Assembly: GCF_903819335.1 (NCBI RefSeq) | Contig: NZ_CAIJDE010000063.1 | Coordinates: forward strand, 1-64,000 | DNA from: Flavobacterium panici | GTDB taxonomy: Bacteria > Bacteroidota > Bacteroidia > Flavobacteriales > Flavobacteriaceae | Direction of reading: 5' to 3' | Length of the DNA: 64,000 nt | In this document: piece by piece, positions 44,335-52,517 of the stretch | How positions within the stretch are numbered: the first letter of the stretch is position 1 | How the letters are laid out: each line of letters starts with the position of its first letter | Notes under the pieces: model-generated | Told to the model about the DNA's origin: nothing | Database searches by the model: none | What the model saw: the letters and a program-made list of their open reading frames with translations, nothing else | Program-made: the position numbers and the translations under genes

Positions 44335-44433
44335 ATGAAAAATATAAGTTTTTATCTAAAAGTTGTATGTCTATTAATTCTTTCCCGCGAAAGGGATGAT
44401 GAAGAATTAATGGATGAACAAATAAAAAATTAA
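44335..44433 (+). pseudogene. Short remnant with a lipoprotein-like signal start
   Basis: A 32-codon frame, MKNISFYLKVVCLLILS then RERDDEELMDEQIKN, starts like the signal peptide of a small secreted protein and stops quickly. The start resembles that of the triple-repeat lipoprotein upstream. It may be a decayed copy or simply a chance frame; no homologue is recognised. Confidence 0.3.
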
Positions 44434-44453
44434 GTTCAAAGAAAAAACTCAAA

Positions 44454-44490
44454 ACCTTAGAATCTCAGAAACTTAGAATCTTAGAATCTT
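44454..44490. repeat. TTAGAATC tandem low-complexity repeat
   Basis: Units of 8 nt (CTTAGAAT, CTCAGAAA, CTTAGAAT, CTTAGAAT) run up to the stop codon of the histidine kinase gene. It is the same family as the run at 35709. Confidence 0.7.
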
Positions 44491-45538
44491 AGATCTCAAA
44501 CTCAATCTTAAACTCAGCACCTTTATTTTTGCCTTCACTTATGGCAGTTAATCGGCCTTTATTTTTTTCGATAATTTTTTTGCATAAATAAAGTCCGATT
44601 CCGGTTGAGGATTCATTAGCAGTTCCTAAACGGCTCATTTTGGTGAATTTTTTAAATAATTCTTCCATCTGATGTTTATCAAAACCAATTCCTCTGTCTG
44701 CAACAGTAATAACAAGATTTAAGTTTTCTTTATAAATTCTGACTTTAATATCACTGTCAAAATAAGAAAACTTAATAGCGTTACTAATTAAATTTACCAA
44801 AACCTGAACCAGCAAACCTTCATCAATCCAAAGTTTAGCTTCGTCAATTTCAACACTTAAGTTCAAGAGTATATTTTTATCTATTAATCGCTGTTCAACC
44901 TGTTCATTGATAAAAGGAAGAATATTTTCAAAATAAATAGTTTTAGTTTCCTGATTTACTTTCAGAACCTGATCTTGTTCTTTTAACAGCTTAATAAAGT
45001 TTTCGATGTATCGGAATTGCAAATTGGTCGACTCACAAATTAAATCGGCCAAATGCTTAACAGATTCAGAGGGATTTTCGCTTAAGATTAGTTTTGCCAA
45101 ACCTTGCGGATTTCCGGCAAAGTTTTTTAAATCATGTGAAAGCATGTAAATTAAATCCTGCTTTTCATTTATAAAACTTTCAGCCTCATAAATCGATTCC
45201 TGAATATTGCACATTAAAAGCCCTGCTTCATCGGTATATTCTGTTGGGAGAATTGATAATCTTCTTTTATTTCTATAATCGTCTAATGATCTTGAGGCAA
45301 TAGAAATAGGTCTTATGAGCTGTTTTAAGACAACAAGAGTAACAACGGTTGCCAATAATGTCATTATTAATGAAAAAATCAGAATCGATGTGGGTGAAAT
45401 AGTCTGTTCGAAAAAAAGAACAAAAAATAAAATTCCAATTAATGGAATATGTATTCCTATAAAAGCGACAAATAAAAATTTTAACGCATAACTTTTTTTC
45501 AAAAAGCTAATTTGTGAAAGATTATGATACAACTTCAT
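44489..45538 (-). CDS. Sensor histidine kinase
   Basis: This 349-aa membrane kinase has two N-terminal helices (about residues 18-45 and 52-75) with almost no periplasmic loop, a HAMP-like linker, then a HisKA-like helix with the phospho-acceptor in MLSHDLKN. The ATPase part has the N box NLISNAIKFSY, G1 box DRGIGF and G2 box STGIGLYLCK. No response regulator is adjacent. The small sensor loop suggests membrane or cytoplasmic sensing. A TAGTTTTG -7 box lies upstream on the minus strand at 45556-45549. Confidence 0.92.
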   Translation of the reverse strand: MKLYHNLSQISFLKKSYALKFLFVAFIGIHIPLIGILFFVLFFEQTISPTSILIFSLIMTLLATVVTLVVLKQLIRPISIASRSLDDYRNKRRLSILPTEYTDEAGLLMCNIQESIYEAESFINEKQDLIYMLSHDLKNFAGNPQGLAKLILSENPSESVKHLADLICESTNLQFRYIENFIKLLKEQDQVLKVNQETKTIYFENILPFINEQVEQRLIDKNILLNLSVEIDEAKLWIDEGLLVQVLVNLISNAIKFSYFDSDIKVRIYKENLNLVITVADRGIGFDKHQMEELFKKFTKMSRLGTANESSTGIGLYLCKKIIEKNKGRLTAISEGKNKGAEFKIEFEI

Positions 45539-45663
45539 AAAAACATAACAAAACTATTGATAATATATTGTAGCTTGGGGCTGAATATCAGGAACAAAGT
45601 TAACTTTTAAAGTTTATTAAACTAGTAAATTACACAATTTGATAAAATATTATGAAAATAAAA

Positions 45664-45693
45664 TTTGTAAAAGTTTACAAACCCTTATTTTTG
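45664..45693 (+). promoter_or_regulatory. Promoter of rlmD
   Basis: TTTG (45664-45667), an 18-bp spacer and TATTTTTG (45686-45693) match the Bacteroidota consensus. The -7 box ends 4 bp before the ATG, so the mRNA would be nearly leaderless. Confidence 0.65.
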
Positions 45694-45697
45694 CGCT

Positions 45698-47110
45698 ATG
45701 GGAAGAAAAAATACAGACAAAGTTGTCTTTCATCAAATTCAGGTTCTTGATGCCGGAGCAAAGGGAGTCTCAGTAGCAAAAGCTCCTGACGGAAAAGTAA
45801 TCTTTATTCCGAATGTCGTTCCTGGCGATGTTGTTGATGTACAAACATTCAAAAAAAGAAAAGCATACTACGAAGGAAAAGCCGTAAAATTTCACGAATT
45901 ATCAGAGCATCGTATTGATCCAATCTGCGATCATTTTGGTGTTTGCGGCGGATGTAAATGGCAAAACATGAAATACAGCCAGCAGCTGTATTACAAACAA
46001 AACGAGGTAAAAAATCATTTACAGCGTATTGGAAAAGTTGAATTACCGGAATTTGAAACTATTTTGGGTTCAGATAAACAGTTTTTCTACAGAAATAAAA
46101 TGGAATTTTCGTTTTCTAACAGCCGTTGGTTAACTGAAAAAGAAATTGGAAGTACAGAAGATTTAGGAAACAGAAATGCTTTAGGATTTCATATTCCGAA
46201 AATGTGGGATAAAATTCTTGACATCGAAAAATGTCATTTACAAGAAGATCCTTCAAATGCCATCAGAAACGAAATCAGAGCCTTTGCAAACGAGCATAAT
46301 TTAGCCTTTTTTAATCCTAGAGAACATTCTGGATTATTAAGAACTTTAATGATTCGTACGGCTTCGACAGGCGAAATCATGGTTTTAATTCAGTTTTTTG
46401 AAGATGATAAAGCAAATCGTGAATTGGTTTTAGATCATCTATACGAAAAATTTCCGCAGATTACTTCTTTACAATATGTGGTAAATGCGAAACCAAACGA
46501 TACAATTTACGATCAGGATATTAAACTTTATAAAGGAAGAGATTATATCTTAGAAGAAATGGAAGGTTTAAAATTTAGCATTAACGCTAAATCTTTCTAC
46601 CAGACTAACTCAGATCAGGCTTACGAATTATACAAAATAACGCGTGATTATGCAGGATTAACAGGAGAAGAAACCGTTTATGATTTATATACAGGAACAG
46701 GAACTATTGCTCAGTTTGTTTCTAAAAAAGCAAAAAAAGTAATTGGTGTAGAGAGTGTTCCAGAAGCAATTTTAGACGCTAAAGCAAACGCTGAACGCAA
46801 TAATATTACGAATTGTGAGTTTTTTGTTGGAGACATGAAAGTGGTATTCAACGAAGCTTTTATTGCACAACACGGAAAACCTGACGTTATTATTACTGAC
46901 CCGCCGAGAGATGGAATGCATGCTGCTGTAATTGATCAGATTTTAAAAATTGCTCCAAAAAAGGTAGTTTATGTAAGTTGTAACTCTGCAACACAAGCAC
47001 GTGATTTAGCCTTAATGGACGAAAAATACAAAGTAACCCGCGTACGTCCGGTTGATATGTTCCCGCAGACGCATCATGTTGAAAATGTTGTACTTTTAGA
47101 ACTTCGATAA
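45698..47110 (+). CDS. rlmD: 23S rRNA (uracil-C5)-methyltransferase RlmD
   Basis: This 470-aa enzyme methylates a uridine of 23S rRNA with SAM. An N-terminal TRAM domain is followed by an Fe-S site with CDHFGVCGGCKWQ plus a later Cys (IEKCHL), the methyltransferase motif DLYTGTGTIA, TDPPRDGMH and the catalytic cysteine in VSCNSATQARDL. The target position follows from the RumA/RlmD group and could also be the RlmCD type. The DUF6452 gene follows after 14 bp. Confidence 0.93.
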   Translation: MGRKNTDKVVFHQIQVLDAGAKGVSVAKAPDGKVIFIPNVVPGDVVDVQTFKKRKAYYEGKAVKFHELSEHRIDPICDHFGVCGGCKWQNMKYSQQLYYKQNEVKNHLQRIGKVELPEFETILGSDKQFFYRNKMEFSFSNSRWLTEKEIGSTEDLGNRNALGFHIPKMWDKILDIEKCHLQEDPSNAIRNEIRAFANEHNLAFFNPREHSGLLRTLMIRTASTGEIMVLIQFFEDDKANRELVLDHLYEKFPQITSLQYVVNAKPNDTIYDQDIKLYKGRDYILEEMEGLKFSINAKSFYQTNSDQAYELYKITRDYAGLTGEETVYDLYTGTGTIAQFVSKKAKKVIGVESVPEAILDAKANAERNNITNCEFFVGDMKVVFNEAFIAQHGKPDVIITDPPRDGMHAAVIDQILKIAPKKVVYVSCNSATQARDLALMDEKYKVTRVRPVDMFPQTHHVENVVLLELR

Positions 47111-47124
47111 TTATAAAACGCTAG

Positions 47125-47697
47125 ATGAAAAAAATAATTTCTCTTTTATTAGTCTTTACATTTGGTTTATCCAGCTGTGAAAAAGATGATATCTGCGACG
47201 CAAATACACCTACTACTCCAAGATTAGTAATTAAATTTTACAGCAGTGCAGATCCGTCTACACCAAGAAGTGTTACCAATTTAAGAGTTGTTGGTATTGG
47301 CCCGGGCGCTGATCCTAACGGAATTGTTTTTAATGAAAACGGTACATCTACAACAAAATATCTGGCAAACGGAAATACAATTTCTATACCGCTAAAAATA
47401 GATGAAGATATCACTGGTTATAAATTTATATTAGATTCTGATGATCCAAATCCGGATGTCACAAACAGCGATATAATAACATTTAACTATACACGTCAAA
47501 CTTCTTACGTATCCAGAGCTTGTGGTTTTAAAACCATTTTTTTGCTTAACGAGCAAACTACTGAATTACCTAATACTTCTGGCTATATACGTACAGATGA
47601 TCCTGATACAGGAGATGGCGTTTGGATGAAGACTTTAAATTTAAAAACCCGTAACATTGAACTGGAAAATGAAACACACCTTGAAATATTATTTTAG
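47125..47697 (+). CDS. DUF6452 family lipoprotein
   Basis: This 190-aa protein begins MKKIISLLLVFTFGLSSC, a lipoprotein signal. The rest is a beta-rich domain (DICDANTPTTPRLVIKFY near the start) that I recognise as the flavobacterial family DUF6452; the role is unknown. It lies between rlmD and the DUF6048 gene, an arrangement I recall from other flavobacteria. Its 3' end overlaps the next gene. Confidence 0.85.
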   Translation: MKKIISLLLVFTFGLSSCEKDDICDANTPTTPRLVIKFYSSADPSTPRSVTNLRVVGIGPGADPNGIVFNENGTSTTKYLANGNTISIPLKIDEDITGYKFILDSDDPNPDVTNSDIITFNYTRQTSYVSRACGFKTIFLLNEQTTELPNTSGYIRTDDPDTGDGVWMKTLNLKTRNIELENETHLEILF

Positions 47698-48493
47698 TCT
47701 TTGTTTCGTTTTTGCAATGCTTTTGGGACATGCTCAGGAAATAAAAGATTCGACAGCAACAAAACCAATAGTTACCGAAAAACCAAAAACTAAAACTGCA
47801 AAACCCGCGGTTCAGGAAGTTAAAGCAGACACTATTGTTCCGCCCAAAACAGATCGTTACGGTTTGCGTGTGGGTGTTGATTTGTACAAATTAACCAGAG
47901 GTTTTTATGATAAGGATTATAAAGGTGTAGAATTTACCGGTGACTGGCGTTTAACAAAAAGATACTATCTAGCTGCCGAATTGGGTTTTGAAGACAAAAC
48001 TACAGATGACGACAGATTAAACTCTACAGCTACAGGAACCTATATTAAAGGAGGATTTGATTACAATTTGTATGACAACTGGCTTGATATGGAAAACCTT
48101 ATTACGATTGGTTTACGAGGCGGTTTCAGTTCTTTCAGCCAAGATTTAAACAGTTATAAAATTTACAATTCAAATCCGTATTGGGGAGAAAAACCTTCAA
48201 TCGAAGCAAATCAAAAAAACAGCGGTTTAAGTGCCGCATGGCTTGAAGTTGCAGGAGGAATTAAAGCAGAAGTTTTCGATAATTTATTCGTAGGTTTTGG
48301 CGTGCAGTTAAAACTTTTAGTGATGAACAATAAACCTTCGGGCTTTGACAACCTTTATATTCCGGGTTTCAACAGAACTTATGACGGAAGTTTTGGTGTA
48401 GGTTTTAATTATACCGTTTCTTATTTCATTCCTATTTACAAAAAAAAGGTAATTGTGCCTGAAATTCAAAAACAAGCTCCTAAAAAGAAATAG
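47669..48493 (+). CDS. DUF6048 family protein, outer-membrane-like
   Basis: This 274-aa protein begins MKHTLKYYFSLCFVFAMLLG, with likely cleavage after HAQ. A Lys/Thr/Pro linker follows, then beta strands with alternating hydrophobic residues as in small outer-membrane barrels (YGLRVGVDLYKLTRGFYD). It belongs to DUF6048, with unknown function. I start at ATG 47669; an ATG at 47657 adds four residues. It overlaps the DUF6452 gene by 29 bp, so the two are cotranslated. Confidence 0.85.
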   Translation: MKHTLKYYFSLCFVFAMLLGHAQEIKDSTATKPIVTEKPKTKTAKPAVQEVKADTIVPPKTDRYGLRVGVDLYKLTRGFYDKDYKGVEFTGDWRLTKRYYLAAELGFEDKTTDDDRLNSTATGTYIKGGFDYNLYDNWLDMENLITIGLRGGFSSFSQDLNSYKIYNSNPYWGEKPSIEANQKNSGLSAAWLEVAGGIKAEVFDNLFVGFGVQLKLLVMNNKPSGFDNLYIPGFNRTYDGSFGVGFNYTVSYFIPIYKKKVIVPEIQKQAPKKK

Positions 48494-48507
48494 TTTTACA
48501 AAAAATT

Positions 48508-48561
48508 AAAAGCCGCGAATTCAAGAATCTAATATTTTAAATTACTGAATTCGTGGCTTTT
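48508..48561. terminator. Terminator between DUF6048 and racemase genes
   Basis: AAAAGCCGCGAATTCA and TGAATTCGTGGCTTTT form a 16-bp stem with one mismatch, followed by a T run. It sits between convergent genes. Confidence 0.85.
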
Positions 48562-48578
48562 TTTTATACTTATTTTAT

Positions 48579-49271
48579 TTAAGACAACTGAAATTCAACA
48601 GCCGATTTTGCGTGTATTAAAGTTGTATCAAAAATAGGAACCGATAAATCTCCTTCTTTTATTACCAAAGGAATTTCGGTACAACCTAAAATAATTCCTT
48701 CTGCACCGTTTTGAATCAGTTCATTAGCAATTTCTATATAACGTTTTTTCATTTCATCGGTTACAATTCCTCTTCCCAACTCTTCGAAAATCGTATAATG
48801 AATAAAATCTTTATCATCTTCGCTGGCAGGAATTATGGCTTCGATACCTTGAGCAGCCAATTTATCTTTAAAAAAGTCCAGTTCCATTGTAAACTTAGTT
48901 CCCAATAAACCAACCTTTTTTAATTGCTGTTTTTGAATTTCTACTGCCGTTTCAACCGCAATATGAATAACAGGCAAATCGATCGCGTCCTGAAGTTTAT
49001 CTGCAATTAAATGCATGGTATTGGCACATAAAATAATAGCTTCTGCCCCACCCGATTTTAAAAATTCACAGCCTTTAAAAAGCATCTTAAAAGTCGAATC
49101 CCAATCGTTATTGTCGTTATTTCTTTTTATATCAGCATAATTAAAAGAATAAACCAAACATTCAGAGAAGTTTAACCCTCCCAGCTTTTCGTTAATTCCC
49201 AGATTTATAAGTTTGTAATAATCTGTAGTCGAAACCCAGCTTATACCGCCAATAAGTCCAATTTTCCTCAT
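48579..49271 (-). CDS. Aspartate/glutamate racemase family protein
   Basis: This 230-aa enzyme has the two catalytic cysteines of the family, in ILCANTMHLIAD and GIILGCTEIPLVI. The N-terminal motif IGLIGGISWVSTTDYYKLIN matches the YgeA-type broad-specificity racemases. D-amino acid supply or recycling is likely. The gene is followed by a strong terminator and lies 18 bp after a small membrane protein gene on the same strand. Confidence 0.92.
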   Translation of the reverse strand: MRKIGLIGGISWVSTTDYYKLINLGINEKLGGLNFSECLVYSFNYADIKRNNDNNDWDSTFKMLFKGCEFLKSGGAEAIILCANTMHLIADKLQDAIDLPVIHIAVETAVEIQKQQLKKVGLLGTKFTMELDFFKDKLAAQGIEAIIPASEDDKDFIHYTIFEELGRGIVTDEMKKRYIEIANELIQNGAEGIILGCTEIPLVIKEGDLSVPIFDTTLIHAKSAVEFQLS

Positions 49272-49289
49272 ATTGCTGATTTTAAAAAT

Positions 49290-49526
49290 TTATCCAATAA
49301 CTCTAATGCCTTTTATAAAAATCCATTTCATAAAAAGTTTTTCGCCGTCTTTTGTTTTCACAGCCTGAAACTTAGGCGCAATAATTGTCGCCGCAACAAA
49401 CGATGTCATCGGAATCCAGATTCCGGTTAATCCTGTATATTCTGCAATTATAAATCTTCCTAAAATAAACAGAATCGCGAAACTTCCTAATTGGTATAGA
49501 AACGCTCTTACTTGTAGTTTTGTCAT
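49290..49526 (-). CDS. Small two-helix membrane protein, unknown
   Basis: This 78-aa protein has two hydrophobic segments (residues about 8-25 and 34-50) and a basic C-terminus (KDGEKLFMKWIFIKGIRVIG). The function is not recognised. It is 18 bp upstream of the racemase gene and probably in one transcript with it. Confidence 0.65.
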   Translation of the reverse strand: MTKLQVRAFLYQLGSFAILFILGRFIIAEYTGLTGIWIPMTSFVAATIIAPKFQAVKTKDGEKLFMKWIFIKGIRVIG

Positions 49527-49539
49527 TTTTTTCTTTTTT

Positions 49540-49618
49540 GAGGTTCAGAGTTACAAAGGTTCAAAGAGACAAAGTTTTTAAACCTCTGCTCCTTTGAACC
49601 TTTGTCCCTTTGTTACTA
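49540..49618. repeat. CTTTGT-type repeat with hairpin arms
   Basis: ACAAAGGTTCAAAG (49553-49566) and CTTTGAACCTTTGT (49592-49605) are perfect 14-bp complements within a run of CTTTGTCCC-like units. The run ends in the stop codon of the RNA methyltransferase gene. It may act as a terminator for that gene. Confidence 0.65.
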
Positions 49619-50779
49619 TTCAGAAACCTGAAATTTCGTTCTCTTACTTCCTTCGTACATTTCGTATTTTACCAAACGTGCTTCAAGGCTTCCGTTAAAA
49701 AGTTTGATTTTTCTTGACGGTTTTAATCCAACAAATTTTAAAGCTTCAAGATTTGCAGTAATAAACCAGGCATTTGTTCCCGGATAATTTTTCTTTAAAG
49801 TATCGCCTATGTTTTTGTAGAATTCTTCCATATGAATATCTAAACGTTCATCATACGGCGGATTAAAAACAATATGAAGCTTTCCTTCAACCGCTTTTTC
49901 GCTGTCAAAAAAGTTGTTATCTTCGATCGTTACGTAATCTTCAAGATTTGCATTTCTGATATTATCTTTGGCTTTGCTTACCGCACTTGGCGCTTTATCA
50001 AAACCTTTTATAGTGTAATGAAACTCTTTGGTTTTCTTCATCAAACTGTTTACAATCTGATCAAATAAATCGTTGTCCCAGTCTTTCCATTTTTCAAACG
50101 CAAACTCTTTACGGTTAATGTTTGCCGGAATATTGCAGGCAATCATCGCCGCTTCGGCAAGGAAAGTTCCAGAACCACACATTGGATCTAAAAAGTGACT
50201 TTGTCCTTCCCAGCCCGATAATAATAAAATTCCAGCTGCCAAAACCTCGTTTATAGGCGCAATATTTGTTGCCGTTCTGTAACCGCGCTGGTGCAGCGAA
50301 TTTCCTGAAGTATCTAATGAAACCGAAACCTGATCTTTATCAATATGAATATTGATTCTCAAATCCGGATATTGTTTATCAATGCTTGGTCTTTGTCCTG
50401 TTCTTTCTCTAAACTGATCGACAATTGCATCTTTACATTTTTGAGAAACAAACTCAGAATGGTTAAAATAAGTCGAATGCACCGTAGCATCAATCACAAA
50501 AGTTTGATTGGCATTCAATAATTTAGACCAGTTTATTCCCGAAATTCCTTTATATAGTGCCTGCTCATTATTAGCTCTAAAAGAGTAAATAGGTTTTAGG
50601 ACTTTTAGTGCCGTTCTAAGCGATAAATTAGCTTTGTACATAAAACCTTTATCTCCTTTAAAACTCACCATTCGCACTCCTTTTTCAACATCCTGAGCCC
50701 CAAGCGTACGCAATTCCTGTTCTAATATCTCCTCAAAGCCAAAAAAACATTTGGCTATCATTCTAAAATTTTCTTCCAT
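49616..50779 (-). CDS. THUMP-domain RNA methyltransferase (RlmL N-terminal type)
   Basis: This 387-aa SAM-dependent methyltransferase probably modifies a 23S rRNA guanine at N2. An N-terminal ferredoxin-like plus THUMP region (about residues 1-150) is followed by the SAM motif FLDPMCGSGTFLAEAAMIA and the N-amino methylase motif NPPYDERL. I start at ATG 50779 (MEENFRMIAKCF); an upstream frame adds ten residues to 50809. It lacks the second RlmK domain. Confidence 0.92.
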   Translation of the reverse strand: MEENFRMIAKCFFGFEEILEQELRTLGAQDVEKGVRMVSFKGDKGFMYKANLSLRTALKVLKPIYSFRANNEQALYKGISGINWSKLLNANQTFVIDATVHSTYFNHSEFVSQKCKDAIVDQFRERTGQRPSIDKQYPDLRINIHIDKDQVSVSLDTSGNSLHQRGYRTATNIAPINEVLAAGILLLSGWEGQSHFLDPMCGSGTFLAEAAMIACNIPANINRKEFAFEKWKDWDNDLFDQIVNSLMKKTKEFHYTIKGFDKAPSAVSKAKDNIRNANLEDYVTIEDNNFFDSEKAVEGKLHIVFNPPYDERLDIHMEEFYKNIGDTLKKNYPGTNAWFITANLEALKFVGLKPSRKIKLFNGSLEARLVKYEMYEGSKRTKFQVSE

Positions 50780-50876
50780 CTTTATTTTTGTATTAAAAAA
50801 CAACTCCAATCGCAGGCAGATGCCAACGTTTATTTAGGTATCCTTGCGAAATAGTTATTTTTCGGCAAAAATACAC

Positions 50877-50884
50877 TAAATTTG
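50877..50884 (+). promoter_or_regulatory. -7 box upstream of the methyltransferase gene at 50915
   Basis: TAAATTTG matches TAnnTTTG, 30 bp upstream of the ATG. No good -33 box at the usual spacing. Confidence 0.45.
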
Positions 50885-50914
50885 CGGTACTTTATATTAA
50901 TTGAAATAGAATAA

Positions 50915-51679
50915 ATGTCTGACGCACCCAACTCATCAACACCAAATCAGGATAGAAATACCGAAAACTGGTTTACATCATGGTTTGATACTCCATATTA
51001 TCACATTCTGTACAAGGATAGAAACTATAGAGAAGCTCAGATTTTTATGGACAATTTAACGCATTATCTAAATCTTCCCGAAAAAGCAAAAGTGCTGGAT
51101 TTAGCCTGCGGAAAAGGACGTCATTCTATTTACCTGAATCAATTAGGGTTTAATGTTTTAGGTGCTGATTTATCTGAAAACAGCATTGCCGAAGCCAATA
51201 AAAATAGTAACGAACATCTTCATTTTAAAGTGCACGATATGCGCGAACCTTTTGAAGAAAAATTTGATGCTATTTTTAACCTTTTTACTAGTTTTGGTTA
51301 CTTCGAAAGTGACGATGACAACTTAACAACGCTTAAAGCCATCAAAGAAAGTTTATCTGAATATGGATTTGCCGTTATTGATTTTATGAATGTGAATCAG
51401 GTAATTGAAACTTTGGTTCCTCAAGAGGTTAAAACCGTTGACGGAATTGATTTTCACATCAAAAGATATGTTGAAGACGGTCATATTTTTAAAGAAATTG
51501 ATTTTGAAGACCAAGGCAGAAAATTTCATTTTACCGAAAAAGTAAAAGCCCTGACTTTAAAAGATTTTCAGGATTTAATGGATGAAGCCGGAATTTATCT
51601 TTTAGATATTTTTGGAGATTACAAACTCAAAAAATTCCATAAAACTGAAAGCGAAAGATTAATCATGATTTTTAAATAG
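50915..51679 (+). CDS. Class I SAM-dependent methyltransferase
   Basis: This 254-aa protein has the SAM-binding motif KVLDLACGKGRHSIYLNQLG and a following acidic strand (VLGADLSENSI). The central IFNLFTSFGYFESDDDN is typical of small-molecule methyltransferases of the Methyltransf_25/11 type. The substrate is unknown. The next gene, a ZIP transporter, starts 96 bp later on the same strand and may be cotranscribed. Confidence 0.88.
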   Translation: MSDAPNSSTPNQDRNTENWFTSWFDTPYYHILYKDRNYREAQIFMDNLTHYLNLPEKAKVLDLACGKGRHSIYLNQLGFNVLGADLSENSIAEANKNSNEHLHFKVHDMREPFEEKFDAIFNLFTSFGYFESDDDNLTTLKAIKESLSEYGFAVIDFMNVNQVIETLVPQEVKTVDGIDFHIKRYVEDGHIFKEIDFEDQGRKFHFTEKVKALTLKDFQDLMDEAGIYLLDIFGDYKLKKFHKTESERLIMIFK

Positions 51680-51775
51680 CTTTAATCGTTTAACTGTTAA
51701 TTTGTTTAATTGCCTGAACAAATTGACACAGAAAAAACCGATTAAACGATTAAACAAAAACCCGATTAAACAAAA

Positions 51776-52444
51776 ATGAATTATCTACTACCCTTATTTT
51801 CTGTACTTTTAGGATATAGTGTGGCTTTGTTTTTAAAACCAACCAACAAAACCAATTTAAAATTACTGCTTGCATTTAGCGGTTCATTTTTGTTATCGCT
51901 AACCGTAATGCATCTGCTGCCAGAAGTTTACAGTTCGCACAATCATAAAATTGGTTTGTTTATAATGGTCGGGATTCTGTTTCAGATCGTTTTGGAGTTT
52001 TTCTCCAAAGGCGCAGAACACGGACACGTTCACGGCCACGCAAAAATGTCGCAAATTCCCTGGCTTTTATTTATAAGCCTTTGCATTCATGCCTTTTTAG
52101 AAGGGTTTCCGGTAAGCCATCATCACGATTTAGCCGTAGGAATTGCGATTCATCATTTGCCAATTGCCGTGATTTTAACGACATTTTTCATCAATGCCGA
52201 TTTAAACAAAAAAGCCATTTTTGCTTTCATGCTGACTTTTGCCATCATGACGCCGCTTGGAACCGTTGCATCTGAATATCTCCCAATATTAAACGATTAT
52301 TATACCGAAATAACTGCAATTGTAATTGGTATATTATTCCACATTTCGTCAACAATTATTTTTGAAAGCAGCGAAGGACATAAATTTAATGTTGCCAAAG
52401 TATCCATGATTGTTTTGGGAATTTTATTGGCATTCTTTTTATAA
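51776..52444 (+). CDS. ZIP family metal transporter
   Basis: This 222-aa inner-membrane protein has about seven to eight helices and the ZIP metal site in HAFLEGFPVSHHHDLAVGIA, followed by HHLPIAVIL. A His-rich loop (HGHVHGHAKMS) lies between helices 3 and 4. It imports zinc or another divalent metal. The length is typical of short bacterial ZIPs. A 21-bp-stem terminator separates it from the convergent TonB-dependent receptor gene. Confidence 0.92.
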   Translation: MNYLLPLFSVLLGYSVALFLKPTNKTNLKLLLAFSGSFLLSLTVMHLLPEVYSSHNHKIGLFIMVGILFQIVLEFFSKGAEHGHVHGHAKMSQIPWLLFISLCIHAFLEGFPVSHHHDLAVGIAIHHLPIAVILTTFFINADLNKKAIFAFMLTFAIMTPLGTVASEYLPILNDYYTEITAIVIGILFHISSTIIFESSEGHKFNVAKVSMIVLGILLAFFL

Positions 52445-52450
52445 TAAATT

Positions 52451-52510
52451 AATTAGAAAATGTGTCAATTAAATAATGAGATAATTTTCTAATTGACACA
52501 TTTTCTAATT
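52451..52510. terminator. Long bidirectional hairpin between ZIP and receptor genes
   Basis: Perfect 21-bp arms (52451-52471 and 52490-52510, containing AATTAGAAAATGTGTCAATT) enclose an 18-nt loop, between convergent genes. Confidence 0.8.
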
Positions 52511-52517
52511 ATCTGAT

